A stretch of DNA of 64,000 nucleotides from JAAYZQ01 sp034428935 (GCA_034428935.1 DAOUHB010000207.1:62001-126000); one strand, 5' to 3'. Positions 34,011-44,726 are shown, counted from the first letter of the stretch. Program-made: numbers and translations. Notes: generated by a model not told the origin, from the letters alone.

Positions 34011-35053
34011 CGATAGAGCCAACAGGCCACCAGGTGCAGGGGTTCGGGCTCAAAGTAGGGCGGCTCCTGCACGTCGCACAGGCCCTCCATAAAGTGCGGG
34101 CAGCGTGGGTGGAAGCGGCAGCCCGGCGGCGGCTCGATGAGGCTGGGTGGCTCGCCTGGCGGCACCTCCTTGAAGGTCAGCGCGTTCTGATAGTCCGGGT
34201 CCGACGTCGCCTCCAGCAGGGCGTGGGTGTAGGGGTGCAGGGCATTGCGCAACAAATCGTCGACCTTGGCCTGCTCGACCAGCTTGGCGGCATACATCAC
34301 AAAGATGCGCTCGGAAAAATAGCGCACCGTAGACAGGTCGTGGGTGATATAGATGACCGCCAGGTTGTGGGTGGTCTGCAGGCCCCGCAACAGCTTCAGG
34401 ATTTCGACGCGCACCGAGGCGTCGAGCATAGAGACCGGCTCGTCGGCGACAATGAGCTTGGGCTCCATGATCATCGATCGGGCGATGACTACGCGCTGCT
34501 GCTGCCCTCCGCTCAGCATGTGGGGGAACTTTTCCAAGAAGTCCTCGATGGGGGTCATCTTGACCTCCTCCAGGACCTTGCGAATGCGCTCCACGCGTTT
34601 CGCCTTGCTCTTGACGCCGTTTATGATCATCGGCTCTTCCAGGATGCGCTGGACGCTCATGAAGGGTGGCAGAGCACCGTAGGGGTCCTGCTGGACATAG
34701 CCCACTTGCGAGCGGTAGACGGACATCTCGCGGGTGCCCAGCTCGCTCAGCCGGCCGCCGTCAAAGACAATGTCCCCCCGGGTGGGCCGGTTGATGCCCA
34801 GGATGGTTTTCATCAAGCTCGACTTGCCGCAACCGCTCTCGCCCACGACGCCGATGGCTTCTCCTCTGTGCAGCACAAAGTTGACGCCATCCACGGCGCG
34901 CACGTAGCCGGCGTGGCCGAGTCCAAACCGCCGCAGCTCGAACCAGACGTGCAGGTCTTCGACCTTGAGCAGCACTTCGTCCGAGCTTCCGTGGCCGTTG
35001 CCCCCGATGGAGAGGGCATCTTCCTGGATGTTCAATTCTGTATCGAGATCCAT
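34007..35053 (-). CDS. ABC importer ATPase, OppF type
   Basis: The 348-residue ATPase of an oligopeptide-type importer has Walker A GESGCGKSS, signature LSGGQQQRVVIARSM and Walker B LIVADEPVSMLD. The C-terminal oligo_HPY segment PSLIEPPPGCRFHPRCPHF includes the cysteine-rich motif. The first 30 residues are an acidic extension. It lies 9 bp after the OppD-type gene and 3 bp before the terminator-proximal small gene. It powers the transporter with the permuted binding protein and may also serve the ATPase-less importer at 17.9-21.7 kb. Confidence 0.93.
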   Translation of the reverse strand: MDLDTELNIQEDALSIGGNGHGSSDEVLLKVEDLHVWFELRRFGLGHAGYVRAVDGVNFVLHRGEAIGVVGESGCGKSSLMKTILGINRPTRGDIVFDGGRLSELGTREMSVYRSQVGYVQQDPYGALPPFMSVQRILEEPMIINGVKSKAKRVERIRKVLEEVKMTPIEDFLEKFPHMLSGGQQQRVVIARSMIMEPKLIVADEPVSMLDASVRVEILKLLRGLQTTHNLAVIYITHDLSTVRYFSERIFVMYAAKLVEQAKVDDLLRNALHPYTHALLEATSDPDYQNALTFKEVPPGEPPSLIEPPPGCRFHPRCPHFMEGLCDVQEPPYFEPEPLHLVACWLYR

Positions 35054-35062
35054 GTCCTGCTC

Positions 35063-36033
<971 letters not shown>

Positions 36034-36037
<4 letters not shown>

Positions 36038-37377
36038 AGTCCTCTCAATCTGGGGTTAAAGACGCGGTCCAGGGAAAAGCCCACCAGGGCAAAGGCCAGG
36101 CCTGTGATCATCAACAGGACGGCCGGTTCCAGCACCCAATAGTACTGGCCCTGGTACAACGCGCCGTTCGAGTACGCGTCATTGATCACCTTGCCCCAGG
36201 TTGGGAGCGTGGGATCGCCCAGGCCCAAGACGGCCAGGGAAGCCTCGAGAAACACGTAGGTCGGCACCAGCACCACCAGTTGCGGGATGAGCAGCGGGAT
36301 CATGCGCGGGATGAGGTAGCCAAAGATGACGCGGGCATTGCTGGCGCCATAGGCCCGCGCCGCCTCGATGTAGGGCGACTCTTTCACCTGGATGAACACG
36401 GCGCGATAGGTCAAAATGGACCCACCGAAGATACTCAAGAGAATGGTCACGCCCAGCATGGTCCACAGGCTCTTGGAATAGAAGGTGCCGATCATGATCA
36501 GGATGGGCAAGAAGGGCAGGATGAGGTTGACCTGGGTGATGCGCTGGACGAGGGCATCCACCCAGCCGCCAAACCAGGTTCCAATGCCGGCGATGATCAT
36601 GGTTGTCACGGTGGTCCCCACGGCGGCCAGCAGGCCGAACGAGAGGGCTACCGGCGTGCCCCACAGCAGGGGAACCATGAGGTCGCGCCGCAGGTGGTCG
36701 GTTCCCGCCAGGCCAAAGACCTTGCCAAAGACGACCAGCTCGGCGTCCACGTTGGACTCGGGCTCAAAGACGAGGGCATCGATCACCAACTCGTACCTGC
36801 CCGGCAGCGCCACGGGCGGATCCGAATCGGGAGCGGCAAAGAGCCCCTGGCGGGGGGGCACCCTGCCCAGGCGGCGCTCCAGCCTGGTATCCTGGCCCGC
36901 TCGATAGGAAAAGTTCCGGTTGATGGAAAAGTCGGCCACCCTCAGCTCGCGACCGTCGGGCGTCAGCCACGCGAGCGAAACGTAGGGAACCTTTTCCTGA
37001 AAGGTGGACTTGAAATAGACCGCCACTTCGTCGGGAAAAGCCCGCGACGTGTACTCGAAGGGGAAGGACATGACAATGCGGGTCATTCCCTCTCCGGCGG
37101 GCTCGGTTGTCTTGGGCGTGTCTTTGTCTCTGCTGTCGATGATGATCGTCTCGGGCAGGCGGTCACGCCGGAAAACGTTGGACCACGCGGGCATCGCCAG
37201 GCGGGGCGTGTTGTACCAGACGTCTTCCCCCCCGCGCCACAGCCTCACAGCTTCCGAATAGGGGATCGAGACCACGGCATAGATGGCGACGACGATCAGA
37301 AGTAGGATGATGATCAACCCCAGGATGGCGGACGGATAGCGGGCAATCTCGCGAAAGGAACCCATCAAGCCTTTCAT
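36034..37377 (-). CDS. ABC permease, DppC type with large insert
   Basis: The 447-residue permease is about 150 residues longer than standard DppC. The first helix is at about residues 16-38. A segment of about 170 residues (45-215) then lies on the outer side and is rich in beta-type sequence (RIVMSFPFEYTSRAF, VAVYFKSTFQEKVPYVSLAW, YELVIDALVFEP). The family motif GLAGTDHLRRDLMVPLLWG and the remaining five helices follow, with the EAA loop SPYIEAARAYGASNARVIFG. The insert could dock the unusual binding protein of the same operon. It overlaps both neighbours by 4 nt. Confidence 0.9.
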
Positions 37378-38513
37378 GCCCTTCTGCTCCCTTCTCCAAT
37401 GCGCACGCGAGGATCGACCAGGGCATAGATAATATCCAGCAAGAAGAGGGTGATGGCCAGCAGGTAGGCATAGATCACCGTCGACCCGACGATCACCGGC
37501 GTGTCATACAGGCCAATGGCGCGAAAGATCTGCCGGCCAATGCCCGGCCAGTTGAACACTGTTTCGAGGATGATGGCCCCGGTCCACAGGGCAATGAGGC
37601 TCAGGGCAAAGGAAGTGATGATGGTCGGCAGCGTCGGGCGCAGGACGTAGCGGCGCTCGATCTCGCGCTCCGACAGGCCCTTGGCCTGCGCCATCTCGAC
37701 ATAGTCCTCGCTGGAGTAAATGAGAAAGAAGGTTCGCCAGTTGTAAACGGTCAAAAAGATCGAGCTGATGAGCAGCGCCGAAAGGGGCAGGATCATGTGC
37801 CGGAGAAGGCTGAGGGCGTACTCGAGCTTGTCGGTGGGCGGCGGCGCTTTGACCATCCCGCCAAAGGGTAACAGGCCCAGGATACCGGCAAAGATGAGGA
37901 TCAAGAAGATGCCGTAAAACCAGCCCGGGGCCGAAGAAGTGGGTGTCAAGGCCACGACCAGTCGGTCAAAGACACTGCCGTACTTGCGCGAAAGAGCCAG
38001 AGCGAGAATAACGCTCAGGAAAAACAGGATAAAGTTCTCCGTGGCAAAAAGAACCAGGGTTGGCGGCAGTCGTTCAAGAATGATCAGGCGCACCTGCCTG
38101 GACCCGCTGTCGCTGGTCATGCGCTCGGCGCGGCCCAGGTTCAGGGTGAGGGCGTCGCCCAAATAGGCAAAGCTGCGCAAGACAAAAGGTCTATCCAACC
38201 CCAGTCGCTTTTCCTGGAGTGCGATCTGGGCCGCCATGTACTCGGTGCGCTGCTGCGCCTCCAGGTTTTGCAGGGCAGGATCGGCGCGAATCGAGAGAGC
38301 GACCGACTCGCGGATCTCGCCCCGCCGGATGTCGTCCACGTAGCCGCCCATGTTGGCGATGAGGATGGTGAGATAGACGCCGATGATGACCGTGAAAAAC
38401 AACCCGACCAGCCGGACGCCGGTGTACTTGGCCACACGAGAGAATGTACTCGGCGTCTTTTCCTCGGCAACTGCCGGGCTAAGCGCTGGTGGAGCGAAGG
38501 CATCTTCTGTCAT
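37374..38513 (-). CDS. ABC permease, DppB type
   Basis: The 379-residue permease has an N-terminal cytosolic extension of about 28 residues, a first helix (LVGLFFTVIIGVYLTILIANM) and a long outer loop that includes QIALQEKRLGLDRPFVLRSF. Further helices precede the EAA loop DYVEMAQAKGLSEREIERRYVL and the ending LETVFNWPGIGRQIF. It begins 82 bp after the binding-protein gene, with the 13-bp hairpin in that gap. It forms the channel with the DppC-type protein. Confidence 0.92.
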   Translation of the reverse strand: MTEDAFAPPALSPAVAEEKTPSTFSRVAKYTGVRLVGLFFTVIIGVYLTILIANMGGYVDDIRRGEIRESVALSIRADPALQNLEAQQRTEYMAAQIALQEKRLGLDRPFVLRSFAYLGDALTLNLGRAERMTSDSGSRQVRLIILERLPPTLVLFATENFILFFLSVILALALSRKYGSVFDRLVVALTPTSSAPGWFYGIFLILIFAGILGLLPFGGMVKAPPPTDKLEYALSLLRHMILPLSALLISSIFLTVYNWRTFFLIYSSEDYVEMAQAKGLSEREIERRYVLRPTLPTIITSFALSLIALWTGAIILETVFNWPGIGRQIFRAIGLYDTPVIVGSTVIYAYLLAITLFLLDIIYALVDPRVRIGEGSRRA

Positions 38514-38541
38514 GGTCGTTTACTTCCCACTAGACAATTTA

Positions 38542-38580
38542 GGCCCGGTAGGGGCGAGGGATCCCCACCCCTACCGGGCC
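38542..38580 (-). repeat. 13-bp hairpin between SBP and permease genes
   Basis: A perfect inverted repeat (GGCCCGGTAGGGG at 38542-38554, CCCCTACCGGGCC at 38568-38580, 13-nt loop) sits just after the binding-protein stop. No T-run follows on the minus strand. It is better read as an mRNA-stabilising or partial attenuation element that keeps binding-protein mRNA above permease mRNA. Confidence 0.8.
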
Positions 38581-38595
38581 ATCCCCAACATGGGG

Positions 38596-41235
38596 TTACT
38601 GCACAGTCACAAAGTCAAGCGCGGTGAAGAACGGAATGCTCACCACGCTCGACGACACGGCAACCTCCAGCCGGTTGGAGCCGGCCTGCAGGTCTCCGGT
38701 GACGTCCGCGGGCAGGACGACCTGGTACTGCCCGTCGGCCACGGCCTCTGCGTCGCCGGAGGCGACCAGCGTGTTCGTGGCGTCAAAGAGCAGCCAGGCA
38801 ACGCGGCTGATCTCGTCCTGCGGGTAGGGCTCGCCTTCGAACTCGACGTAGGCGTCGTAGACGACTTCCTCGCCGATGGTCACCTGGCCGGGGCCATCCA
38901 GTTCGACCTCACCGATCTTGGGCTCGGCAAAGCGCTCCCAGCGGTTGGCCGGATCCGGATAGTCCTCGAAGCGCTCCAGGGTCAGGGTGCCTTCGACCGG
39001 GAAGACCTTGTCCAGGTAGAAGGGCCCGGTGCCGAGCCAGAAGTGACCCTGGACGGCGTACCAGTCCTGGAGGTTCGACCAGCGGGTGGCAACCTCTTCG
39101 TCGGTCACAAACTCGCTCAGGACCGACTCGTACGGGATGTAGCCGTCGGCCGCGGACTGATCCAGGTGGGCCTTGAGGATCGCGAGGCTGGGCCCACTGA
39201 CATAGCTCATCCACTCGACCTCGTTGGCGTCGGCCTTGTCGGCGGAGAAGGCCAGCTCGCCGGCAGTCTCGGCCAGGATGCCCACGCCCAGGTTGTGCCA
39301 GCCACCGGTGCCGTAGACCAGACCGCTGTTGAGGTCCGCCGGGTACCAGGAGGTGGGGATCAGCTCGGCGTCGATGGTCCACAGGTCATCGTAGGTCTCG
39401 ATGACCAGCGGGTCGGTCGACACGATGCGCACGCCCTTGAAGTGGCCCATCCAGGCCACCAGGTTGGAGGCGGCGGCTTCGTCAAAGATGGGGCTCTCGG
39501 GCTTGGCCGCATCGTAGAGCAGGAGCATGGGCATGACAAAGTCGGCGGCCGAGATGGGGCTTCCATCGTGCCACTTGACCGTGTCGTACAGGTCCTCGGG
39601 ATAGTAGACCGTGGACTTGGTCAGAGCCGTCGCCGGCTCGGTGTAGAACTCGCCGGCGGTGATCCACTGCTGGTTGGTCGCATCCCAGTCCACCCAGGCG
39701 TCGTCGGGGACGACGATCTCGGGCTCGAAGCTGAGGGTCACCCAGTCGAGCTGGGAATCGACGGGCAGGCCTTCCTGAACGACGACCTCGGCCCGCTCGA
39801 CGCGGTGTGGCCACACCAGGCCCGTGAAGGGATCGAACATGAAGCCCTGGTCTTCGGTGGCGCGCTGGGGCATGCCGTCATAGACCCAGTTGCTGCCGGC
39901 GATGGGGTTCCAGGGGTCGATGAGGATGAGGGGCTGCGCGATGCGCACCGTGCCGCCCTCCTGGCCCTCGTAGCGCAGGGTCCAGGGCCACTGGTAACCA
40001 CCGGACATGCCGCCGGCCAGGTCACCCGTGACGCTCAGGTCAGTCCGGTAGGGGGTAAAGCTGGTCTGATCGATGAGCCAGACGCGCACCGAGTCTTCGA
40101 GGGCCAGCTCCATGGCCCGCTCGAACAGCTCATCGCGCTCTTCCATCGAGCTGAATTGGGTGTTGCGCAGGGCGAGGCCAACCTCGTCGAACTCGGGCGA
40201 AGGCGTGTAGGCCTGGTGCAGCGGGATGGGATAGTCGTAGGGCAGGTAGAAGAAGGCAAAGTCCTCGGAGGCGTCGCGGTCGATGATCTGGGTGATCCAG
40301 CCGGCAGTGTAGATGTGCCACTGACCATCAGCGGGGTTAGACCCGACCCAGATGGGAGAGGCCTCGGCGCTGGTCCGGTATTGGCGGTCGATGGTAAAGC
40401 CGACCGTCTCAAGTTGGTTCGACACGTAATCGCCGATCTGCATCCGGGAGTCCTCGGTGCGGATGAGCATGATGAGGACAACCGGCTGGCCGTTGTACTG
40501 CCACACGTCGTTGACCAGTTCCGCGCCCATGCCCTCCATCTCGGCCGTGATGACCTCCGCGGCCATCTCGGGGTCATAGGCGTACTTGGCCTGCAGCTCG
40601 CGCATCTTGGCGATGTAGCGAGCAGCGTCGGGGAAGTTGCTGTTGATCGGCAGGATCTTGGCAATGCCCAGGCCGCCGGAAATCTCCTGGACGATATAGT
40701 CCCGGTCGATTAGCCAGTTCAGCGCCTCGCGGATCTTCGGGTTGCTGAAGGGGTTCAGGCGACCGTCGGTAAACTCGGGCCCCACGGGGTTGAGGGTCAT
40801 CTCGTTGTAGGACCCAAAGTTCGTCGTGTAGGCCAGGTTCTCGTCGCCACGGACCGTCTCAAAGACTTGGGGGTCATCGGCGGAGAAGGCGAAAACGTCG
40901 ATATCGCCGGACTGAAGCCGGGTCGCGGCCGCTTCCTGGGACTCTTCCTCGACCATGATAATCCGGTCAACCCAGGCGCCCATGCGCTCGGACGCTACTG
41001 GCTCCGGTTCGGCAGTCGGTTCTGCCTCGGCCGTCGGTTGCGGCGGCGCTGTCACCTCTACCTCAACCGTCTCGACAATGGTCTGGGGCGTACCCTCGAC
41101 CTCCACAACACGGGTCTGCTCGACTACCACCGTTTCGACCACGACCTGGGGTTCGGGCGTCGGGCCGCAGGCGGCAAGGACGATGGGGGCGACCATCAGA
41201 ATGACGACCAGGATCGCCAACTTGCGGTTAAACAT
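38596..41235 (-). CDS. ABC substrate-binding lipoprotein, apparently circularly permuted
   Basis: The 879-residue lipoprotein has its signal cut before Cys23 (LAAC), followed by a Val/Glu/Thr/Pro linker to about residue 83. The family-5 blocks occur in rotated order. The late-domain blocks LQSGDIDVFAFSADDP and FSNPKIREALNWLIDRDYI lie at residues 85-200. The block that normally begins the mature protein (GGTVRIAQPLILIDPWNP) lies at 428, VKWHDGSPISAADF at 553, and LGTGPFYLDKVFPVEGTLTLERF at 735-756. An Ig-like beta domain (about 770-879) ends the protein. ATG at 41235 has GGAGGAG 4 nt upstream. Its permease partner carries a matching large insert. Ligand unknown; related archaeal-type systems import oligosaccharides or peptides. 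Confidence 0.9.
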   Translation of the reverse strand: MFNRKLAILVVILMVAPIVLAACGPTPEPQVVVETVVVEQTRVVEVEGTPQTIVETVEVEVTAPPQPTAEAEPTAEPEPVASERMGAWVDRIIMVEEESQEAAATRLQSGDIDVFAFSADDPQVFETVRGDENLAYTTNFGSYNEMTLNPVGPEFTDGRLNPFSNPKIREALNWLIDRDYIVQEISGGLGIAKILPINSNFPDAARYIAKMRELQAKYAYDPEMAAEVITAEMEGMGAELVNDVWQYNGQPVVLIMLIRTEDSRMQIGDYVSNQLETVGFTIDRQYRTSAEASPIWVGSNPADGQWHIYTAGWITQIIDRDASEDFAFFYLPYDYPIPLHQAYTPSPEFDEVGLALRNTQFSSMEERDELFERAMELALEDSVRVWLIDQTSFTPYRTDLSVTGDLAGGMSGGYQWPWTLRYEGQEGGTVRIAQPLILIDPWNPIAGSNWVYDGMPQRATEDQGFMFDPFTGLVWPHRVERAEVVVQEGLPVDSQLDWVTLSFEPEIVVPDDAWVDWDATNQQWITAGEFYTEPATALTKSTVYYPEDLYDTVKWHDGSPISAADFVMPMLLLYDAAKPESPIFDEAAASNLVAWMGHFKGVRIVSTDPLVIETYDDLWTIDAELIPTSWYPADLNSGLVYGTGGWHNLGVGILAETAGELAFSADKADANEVEWMSYVSGPSLAILKAHLDQSAADGYIPYESVLSEFVTDEEVATRWSNLQDWYAVQGHFWLGTGPFYLDKVFPVEGTLTLERFEDYPDPANRWERFAEPKIGEVELDGPGQVTIGEEVVYDAYVEFEGEPYPQDEISRVAWLLFDATNTLVASGDAEAVADGQYQVVLPADVTGDLQAGSNRLEVAVSSSVVSIPFFTALDFVTVQ

Positions 41236-41349
41236 TTGTCTCCTCCCTATTCTATACTTGGACTGACAGATCCAATACGTGCCCAGGAGCGGGGTGCCTG
41301 CTCGCAAGATGTTTCCCGCCAGACCACCTCCCCTCAGGTGTGCCACTCT

Positions 41350-41366
41350 AGGCAATACGACTGCCT
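41350..41366. promoter_or_regulatory. small inverted repeat in the leader of the permuted SBP gene
   Basis: AGGCA and TGCCT (arms of 5 bp, 7-bp gap) lie about 40 bp downstream of the promoter. It could be an operator or an RNA hairpin. No regulator gene is adjacent. Confidence 0.3.
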
Positions 41367-41402
41367 ACCGGTGGGGTCCAGAATTGTGAACGAAGCAACA
41401 CC

Positions 41403-41431
41403 ATCATACCACAGACGGGCCGTCAAGTCAA
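41403..41431 (-). promoter_or_regulatory. promoter of the first ABC operon
   Basis: Minus-strand -35 TTGACT (41426-41431) and -10 TATGAT (41403-41408) have a 17-bp spacer. The ATG of the binding-protein gene lies 168 bp downstream, giving an untranslated leader of about 160 nt. The stretch 41236-41638 contains this promoter, a small inverted repeat and the terminator of the second operon; I see no gene in it. Confidence 0.75.
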
Positions 41432-41561
41432 ACCGCGACGAGAATTCGCCAGTTTGCTGCATACAGGATGCCAGGCCTTTCGTCTGTGGCGCGGTCTGGA
41501 GCGCGCTCCGCGGCTCAAGCACGGGCCTGCTCGAGCCCGCGGGGCGGGTCCAGCTCCAACC

Positions 41562-41626
41562 AAAAAGACCCGGCCAGGATGGCCGGGGGCAGAGTGGTCT
41601 GCCCCCCGGGCCATCCCCCGCCGGGT
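41562..41626 (-). terminator. Rho-independent terminator of the second ABC operon
   Basis: A long, nearly perfect G+C-rich hairpin (outer arms ACCCGGC and GGCCGGGT, inner arms GGGGGCAGA and TCTGCCCCC) lies directly after the OppF-type stop. It is followed on the minus strand by TCTTTTTGG. Confidence 0.88.
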
Positions 41627-41638
41627 TTCAAAGCCCGT

Positions 41639-42637
41639 TCAGGCGCGGTAGCAGGCAACCCAGTGCCCGCCGCCAACGTCGACAAAATCCGGCTCCTTTT
41701 CGTAGCAAACGTCCATGGCCACCGGGCAGCGCGTGTTAAAGTTGCAGCCAACCGGTGGGCTGGCCGGGCTGGGCACGTCGCCCTCCAGGATGATGCGCCG
41801 TCGCTTTTCCTCGACCACAGGGTCGGGGATGGGCACCGCCGAGAGCAGGGCCTGGGTGTAGGGGTGCAGCGGGTTGTCGTAGAGCTCTTTGCGGTCCGTC
41901 AGCTCGACGATCTTGCCCAGGTACATCACGGCGATCCGGTCCGAGATGTGGCGCACCACCGACAGGTCGTGGGCGATAAACAGATAGGTGAGATTGAACT
42001 CTTCCTGGAGATCTTCCAGGAGGTTGATGATCTGCGCCTGGATCGAGACGTCCAGGGCGGAGATGGGCTCATCGCAGACGATGAACTCGGGCTGCACGGC
42101 CAGGGCACGGGCCACGCCGATGCGCTGCCGCTGCCCGCCCGAGAACTCGTGGGGATAGCGGTTGACAAAGTAGGGGTTGAGGCCCACCACCCTCAGGAGC
42201 TCTTGCACCCGCTCCCGCCGATCTTTGCCTTTCGCGATGTTGTGCACCGTCAGCGGCTCGCCGATGATGTCTCCCACGGTCATGCGCGGGTTGAGGGAGG
42301 CATAGGGGTCCTGGAAGATCATCTGCATTCGGCGGCGCATGCGGCGCAGCTTCTCGCCCTTGACGACCGTCAGATCCTCGCCCCCAAAGTGCACCTCGCC
42401 GGCCGTGGGCCGGTAGAGCTGCAGGATGGCGCGGCCGGTCGTGGACTTGCCACACCCCGATTCGCCCACCAGACCGAGGGTCTCTCCACGCACGATATCA
42501 AAGTTGAGGCCATCGACGGCCTTGATGGCCCCGATCTTGCGCTGCACGACGATCCCCTGGGTGATGGGGAAGTGCATCTTCAGATTGCGGATCGAAACCA
42601 GAACACCGTTGTTGGTCTTGTTCCCGTTGTCGGTCAT
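41639..42637 (-). CDS. ABC importer ATPase, OppF type
   Basis: The 332-residue ATPase of the second importer has Walker A GESGCGKST, signature FSGGQRQRIGVARAL and Walker B FIVCDEPISALD. The oligo_HPY-type end SPASPPVGCNFNTRCP is present. The frame is open further upstream, but ATG at 42637 overlaps the OppD-type stop (ATGA) and gives the usual N-terminus VLVSIRNLKMHFPI. It pairs with the OppD-type protein. A strong terminator follows. Confidence 0.93.
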   Translation of the reverse strand: MTDNGNKTNNGVLVSIRNLKMHFPITQGIVVQRKIGAIKAVDGLNFDIVRGETLGLVGESGCGKSTTGRAILQLYRPTAGEVHFGGEDLTVVKGEKLRRMRRRMQMIFQDPYASLNPRMTVGDIIGEPLTVHNIAKGKDRRERVQELLRVVGLNPYFVNRYPHEFSGGQRQRIGVARALAVQPEFIVCDEPISALDVSIQAQIINLLEDLQEEFNLTYLFIAHDLSVVRHISDRIAVMYLGKIVELTDRKELYDNPLHPYTQALLSAVPIPDPVVEEKRRRIILEGDVPSPASPPVGCNFNTRCPVAMDVCYEKEPDFVDVGGGHWVACYRA

Positions 42638-43650
42638 GCTTCCACCGGTCCTTCCTCGACTACTTTTGGATGGGGCTTGCTTTGCGTCACGTCCACCCAG
42701 CAGGCAATGCGGTGCCTGGGTCCCACCGGCTCCAACTGCGGCCGCACCTCCCGGCACTTGTCGATGGCATAGACGCAGCGGGGCTCGAAGGGGCAGCCCG
42801 GCGGCAAGGCGATGAGGTCGGGCGGCAGACCCTCGATGGAGGTCAGGCGATCCTCCCGGAGCTCGTCCAGCCGCGGCAGGGACCCCAGAAGCCCCAGGGT
42901 GTAGGGGTGCCGCGGATCAGCGTACACTTCCTTGACCGGTGCCTCTTCCACCACGTGACCGGCGTACATGACCATCATGCGGTCGGCGAGGCCGGCGACC
43001 ACACCCAGATCGTGGGTAATCCAGATGACGGCCATGCCGATCTCGTCGCGCAGGCGCTTGACCAGCTCCACGATCTGGGCCTGGATGGTAACGTCCAGGG
43101 CGGTGGTTGGCTCGTCGGCGATGAGGAGGCGCGGGTTGCAGGCCAGGCTCATGGCAATCATGGCCCTCTGCCGCATGCCACCCGAGAACTGATGCGGATA
43201 ATCGTCAAGGCGCGTATCGGCTTCGGGGATGCCGACCATCTCCAGCAGCTCGGCCGCGCGCTTGCGAGATTCGTCCTTGTTCATGCCCATGTGCAGCTCC
43301 AGGGCCTCCTGGATCTGGCGGCCGATGGTCAGCACAGGGTTCAGGGAGGTCATGGGGTCCTGGAAGATCATGGCGATCTTGTTGCCGCGAACGCGGCGGA
43401 TGTCGTCGTCGCTCAGCTTGACGAGGTCTTGACCGTCAAAGAGGACCTCTCCGTCTACGATCTTGCCCGGCGGTTGCGGGATCAGGCGCATCACCGAGAG
43501 CACGCTGACGCTCTTGCCGCAGCCGCTCTCGCCGACGATGCCCAGGGTCTCGCCCTCGTTAACGTAGAACGAGACGCCATCCACCGCCTTTACCACGCCG
43601 TCCTGGGTAAAGAACTGGGTCTTTAGCCCGTTGACTTCTAGCATTGGCAT
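42634..43650 (-). CDS. ABC importer ATPase, OppD type
   Basis: The 338-residue ATPase has Walker A GESGCGKSVSVLSVM, signature FSGGMRQRAMIAMSL and Walker B LLIADEPTTALDVT. The C-terminal oligo_HPY block is LPPDLIALPPGCPFEPRCVY, with a further tail of about 40 residues. ATG at 43650 is chosen because GAGGG lies 8 nt upstream; an in-frame GTG five codons earlier lacks a ribosome site. A 101-bp gap separates it from the permease gene. Confidence 0.92.
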   Translation of the reverse strand: MPMLEVNGLKTQFFTQDGVVKAVDGVSFYVNEGETLGIVGESGCGKSVSVLSVMRLIPQPPGKIVDGEVLFDGQDLVKLSDDDIRRVRGNKIAMIFQDPMTSLNPVLTIGRQIQEALELHMGMNKDESRKRAAELLEMVGIPEADTRLDDYPHQFSGGMRQRAMIAMSLACNPRLLIADEPTTALDVTIQAQIVELVKRLRDEIGMAVIWITHDLGVVAGLADRMMVMYAGHVVEEAPVKEVYADPRHPYTLGLLGSLPRLDELREDRLTSIEGLPPDLIALPPGCPFEPRCVYAIDKCREVRPQLEPVGPRHRIACWVDVTQSKPHPKVVEEGPVEA

Positions 43651-43751
43651 GTTATCTACCCTCACTCTTCATTGATAGAGCACTTCTTTGAGCCCGGCCC
43701 CATTCTGGGCGGGGCGCATAGTGCGATTTCTCCGGTATCCGATGCCGGCTC

Positions 43752-44726
43752 CTAGGCTCGGCTGCCCGTCAGGCGCGGGTCCAGGATGTCGCGCAGGGCG
43801 TCGCCCACCAGGTTCCAGGCCAACACAAAGAGAACGATGGCCACGCCAGGATAGACGACGATATACCAGTGCTCGGCCAGGGATGGCACCCAGTTGCGGG
43901 CAAAACTGATCATCTGCCCCCAGTCGGCATAGCCTCGCTGGGCACCCAGGCCCAGGAAGCTCAGGGCTGCAAAGGTCAACACGTAGGCGCCGATGTTCAT
44001 GGAGGCGATGACCAGGACCGGAAAGACGGCGTTGGGCAAGAGGTGGCGAAAGAGAATGCGCATCGGCCCAGCCCCGATGGTCCGTGCCGCCAGAGCATAT
44101 TCGAACTCTTTGATGGACAGGATGTTGCCGCGGATCACGCGCGCGTAGGTCATCCAGCCAAAGACAATGATGGCCAGCATGCCCGTCAGGATCTGAAGCT
44201 GGATGGGATCCATGGAGGCTGCCGGGCTCTGGAAAAAGGTCACCAGGGCGAGTATCTTGGCCGCAATGACCATCAAGTTCGCATCTCCCCGGCCATACAC
44301 CGTTTGCAGCACCGAGGTCAACGTGATGGCTGCCAGGAGAAATGGGAAGGCTTGAAAGATCTCGGTGATGCGCATCAGCAGTTCGTCGAGCCACCCGCCA
44401 TAGAAACCAGCGATGGCGCCGATGAACAGGCCAATGATCGTCGTGAAAATGGTGATGACCACGCCAATGCGAAAAGCGGTTCTCGTTCCCCAGATCACTC
44501 CGTAGTAGATGTCATACTGGCCCTCGGTGGTGCCCATGATGTGTTCATCGCTGGGCGCCCGCGGCTCGGTAGAAAAGCCATCCCGCGGGATCATAAAGGC
44601 GTCCCGGCTGTTTTCGGGCGGCGGCGCGAGCTGGGGAGCCAGGATGGCGATGATGATAAAGGCGACGAGAAGCAGGATCCCCGCGAGTGACGTCGGATTC
44701 TTGAGAAGTCTCTTCAGTACTTTCAT
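43752..44726 (-). CDS. ABC permease, DppC type
   Basis: The 324-residue permease has the N-terminal helix SLAGILLLVAFIIIAILAPQLAPP. The family motif region is present in the altered form IMGTTEGQYDIYYGVIWGTRTAFRIG, and the EAA loop is KEFEYALAARTIGAGPMRILFRHLLPNA. The GTDxxGRD motif normally found after helix one is replaced by GTTEGQYD, a variant worth noting. An insert of about 30 residues (AAKILALVTFFQSPAASMDP) sits between helices. It lies 23 bp after the DppB-type gene. Confidence 0.9.
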   Translation of the reverse strand: MKVLKRLLKNPTSLAGILLLVAFIIIAILAPQLAPPPENSRDAFMIPRDGFSTEPRAPSDEHIMGTTEGQYDIYYGVIWGTRTAFRIGVVITIFTTIIGLFIGAIAGFYGGWLDELLMRITEIFQAFPFLLAAITLTSVLQTVYGRGDANLMVIAAKILALVTFFQSPAASMDPIQLQILTGMLAIIVFGWMTYARVIRGNILSIKEFEYALAARTIGAGPMRILFRHLLPNAVFPVLVIASMNIGAYVLTFAALSFLGLGAQRGYADWGQMISFARNWVPSLAEHWYIVVYPGVAIVLFVLAWNLVGDALRDILDPRLTGSRA

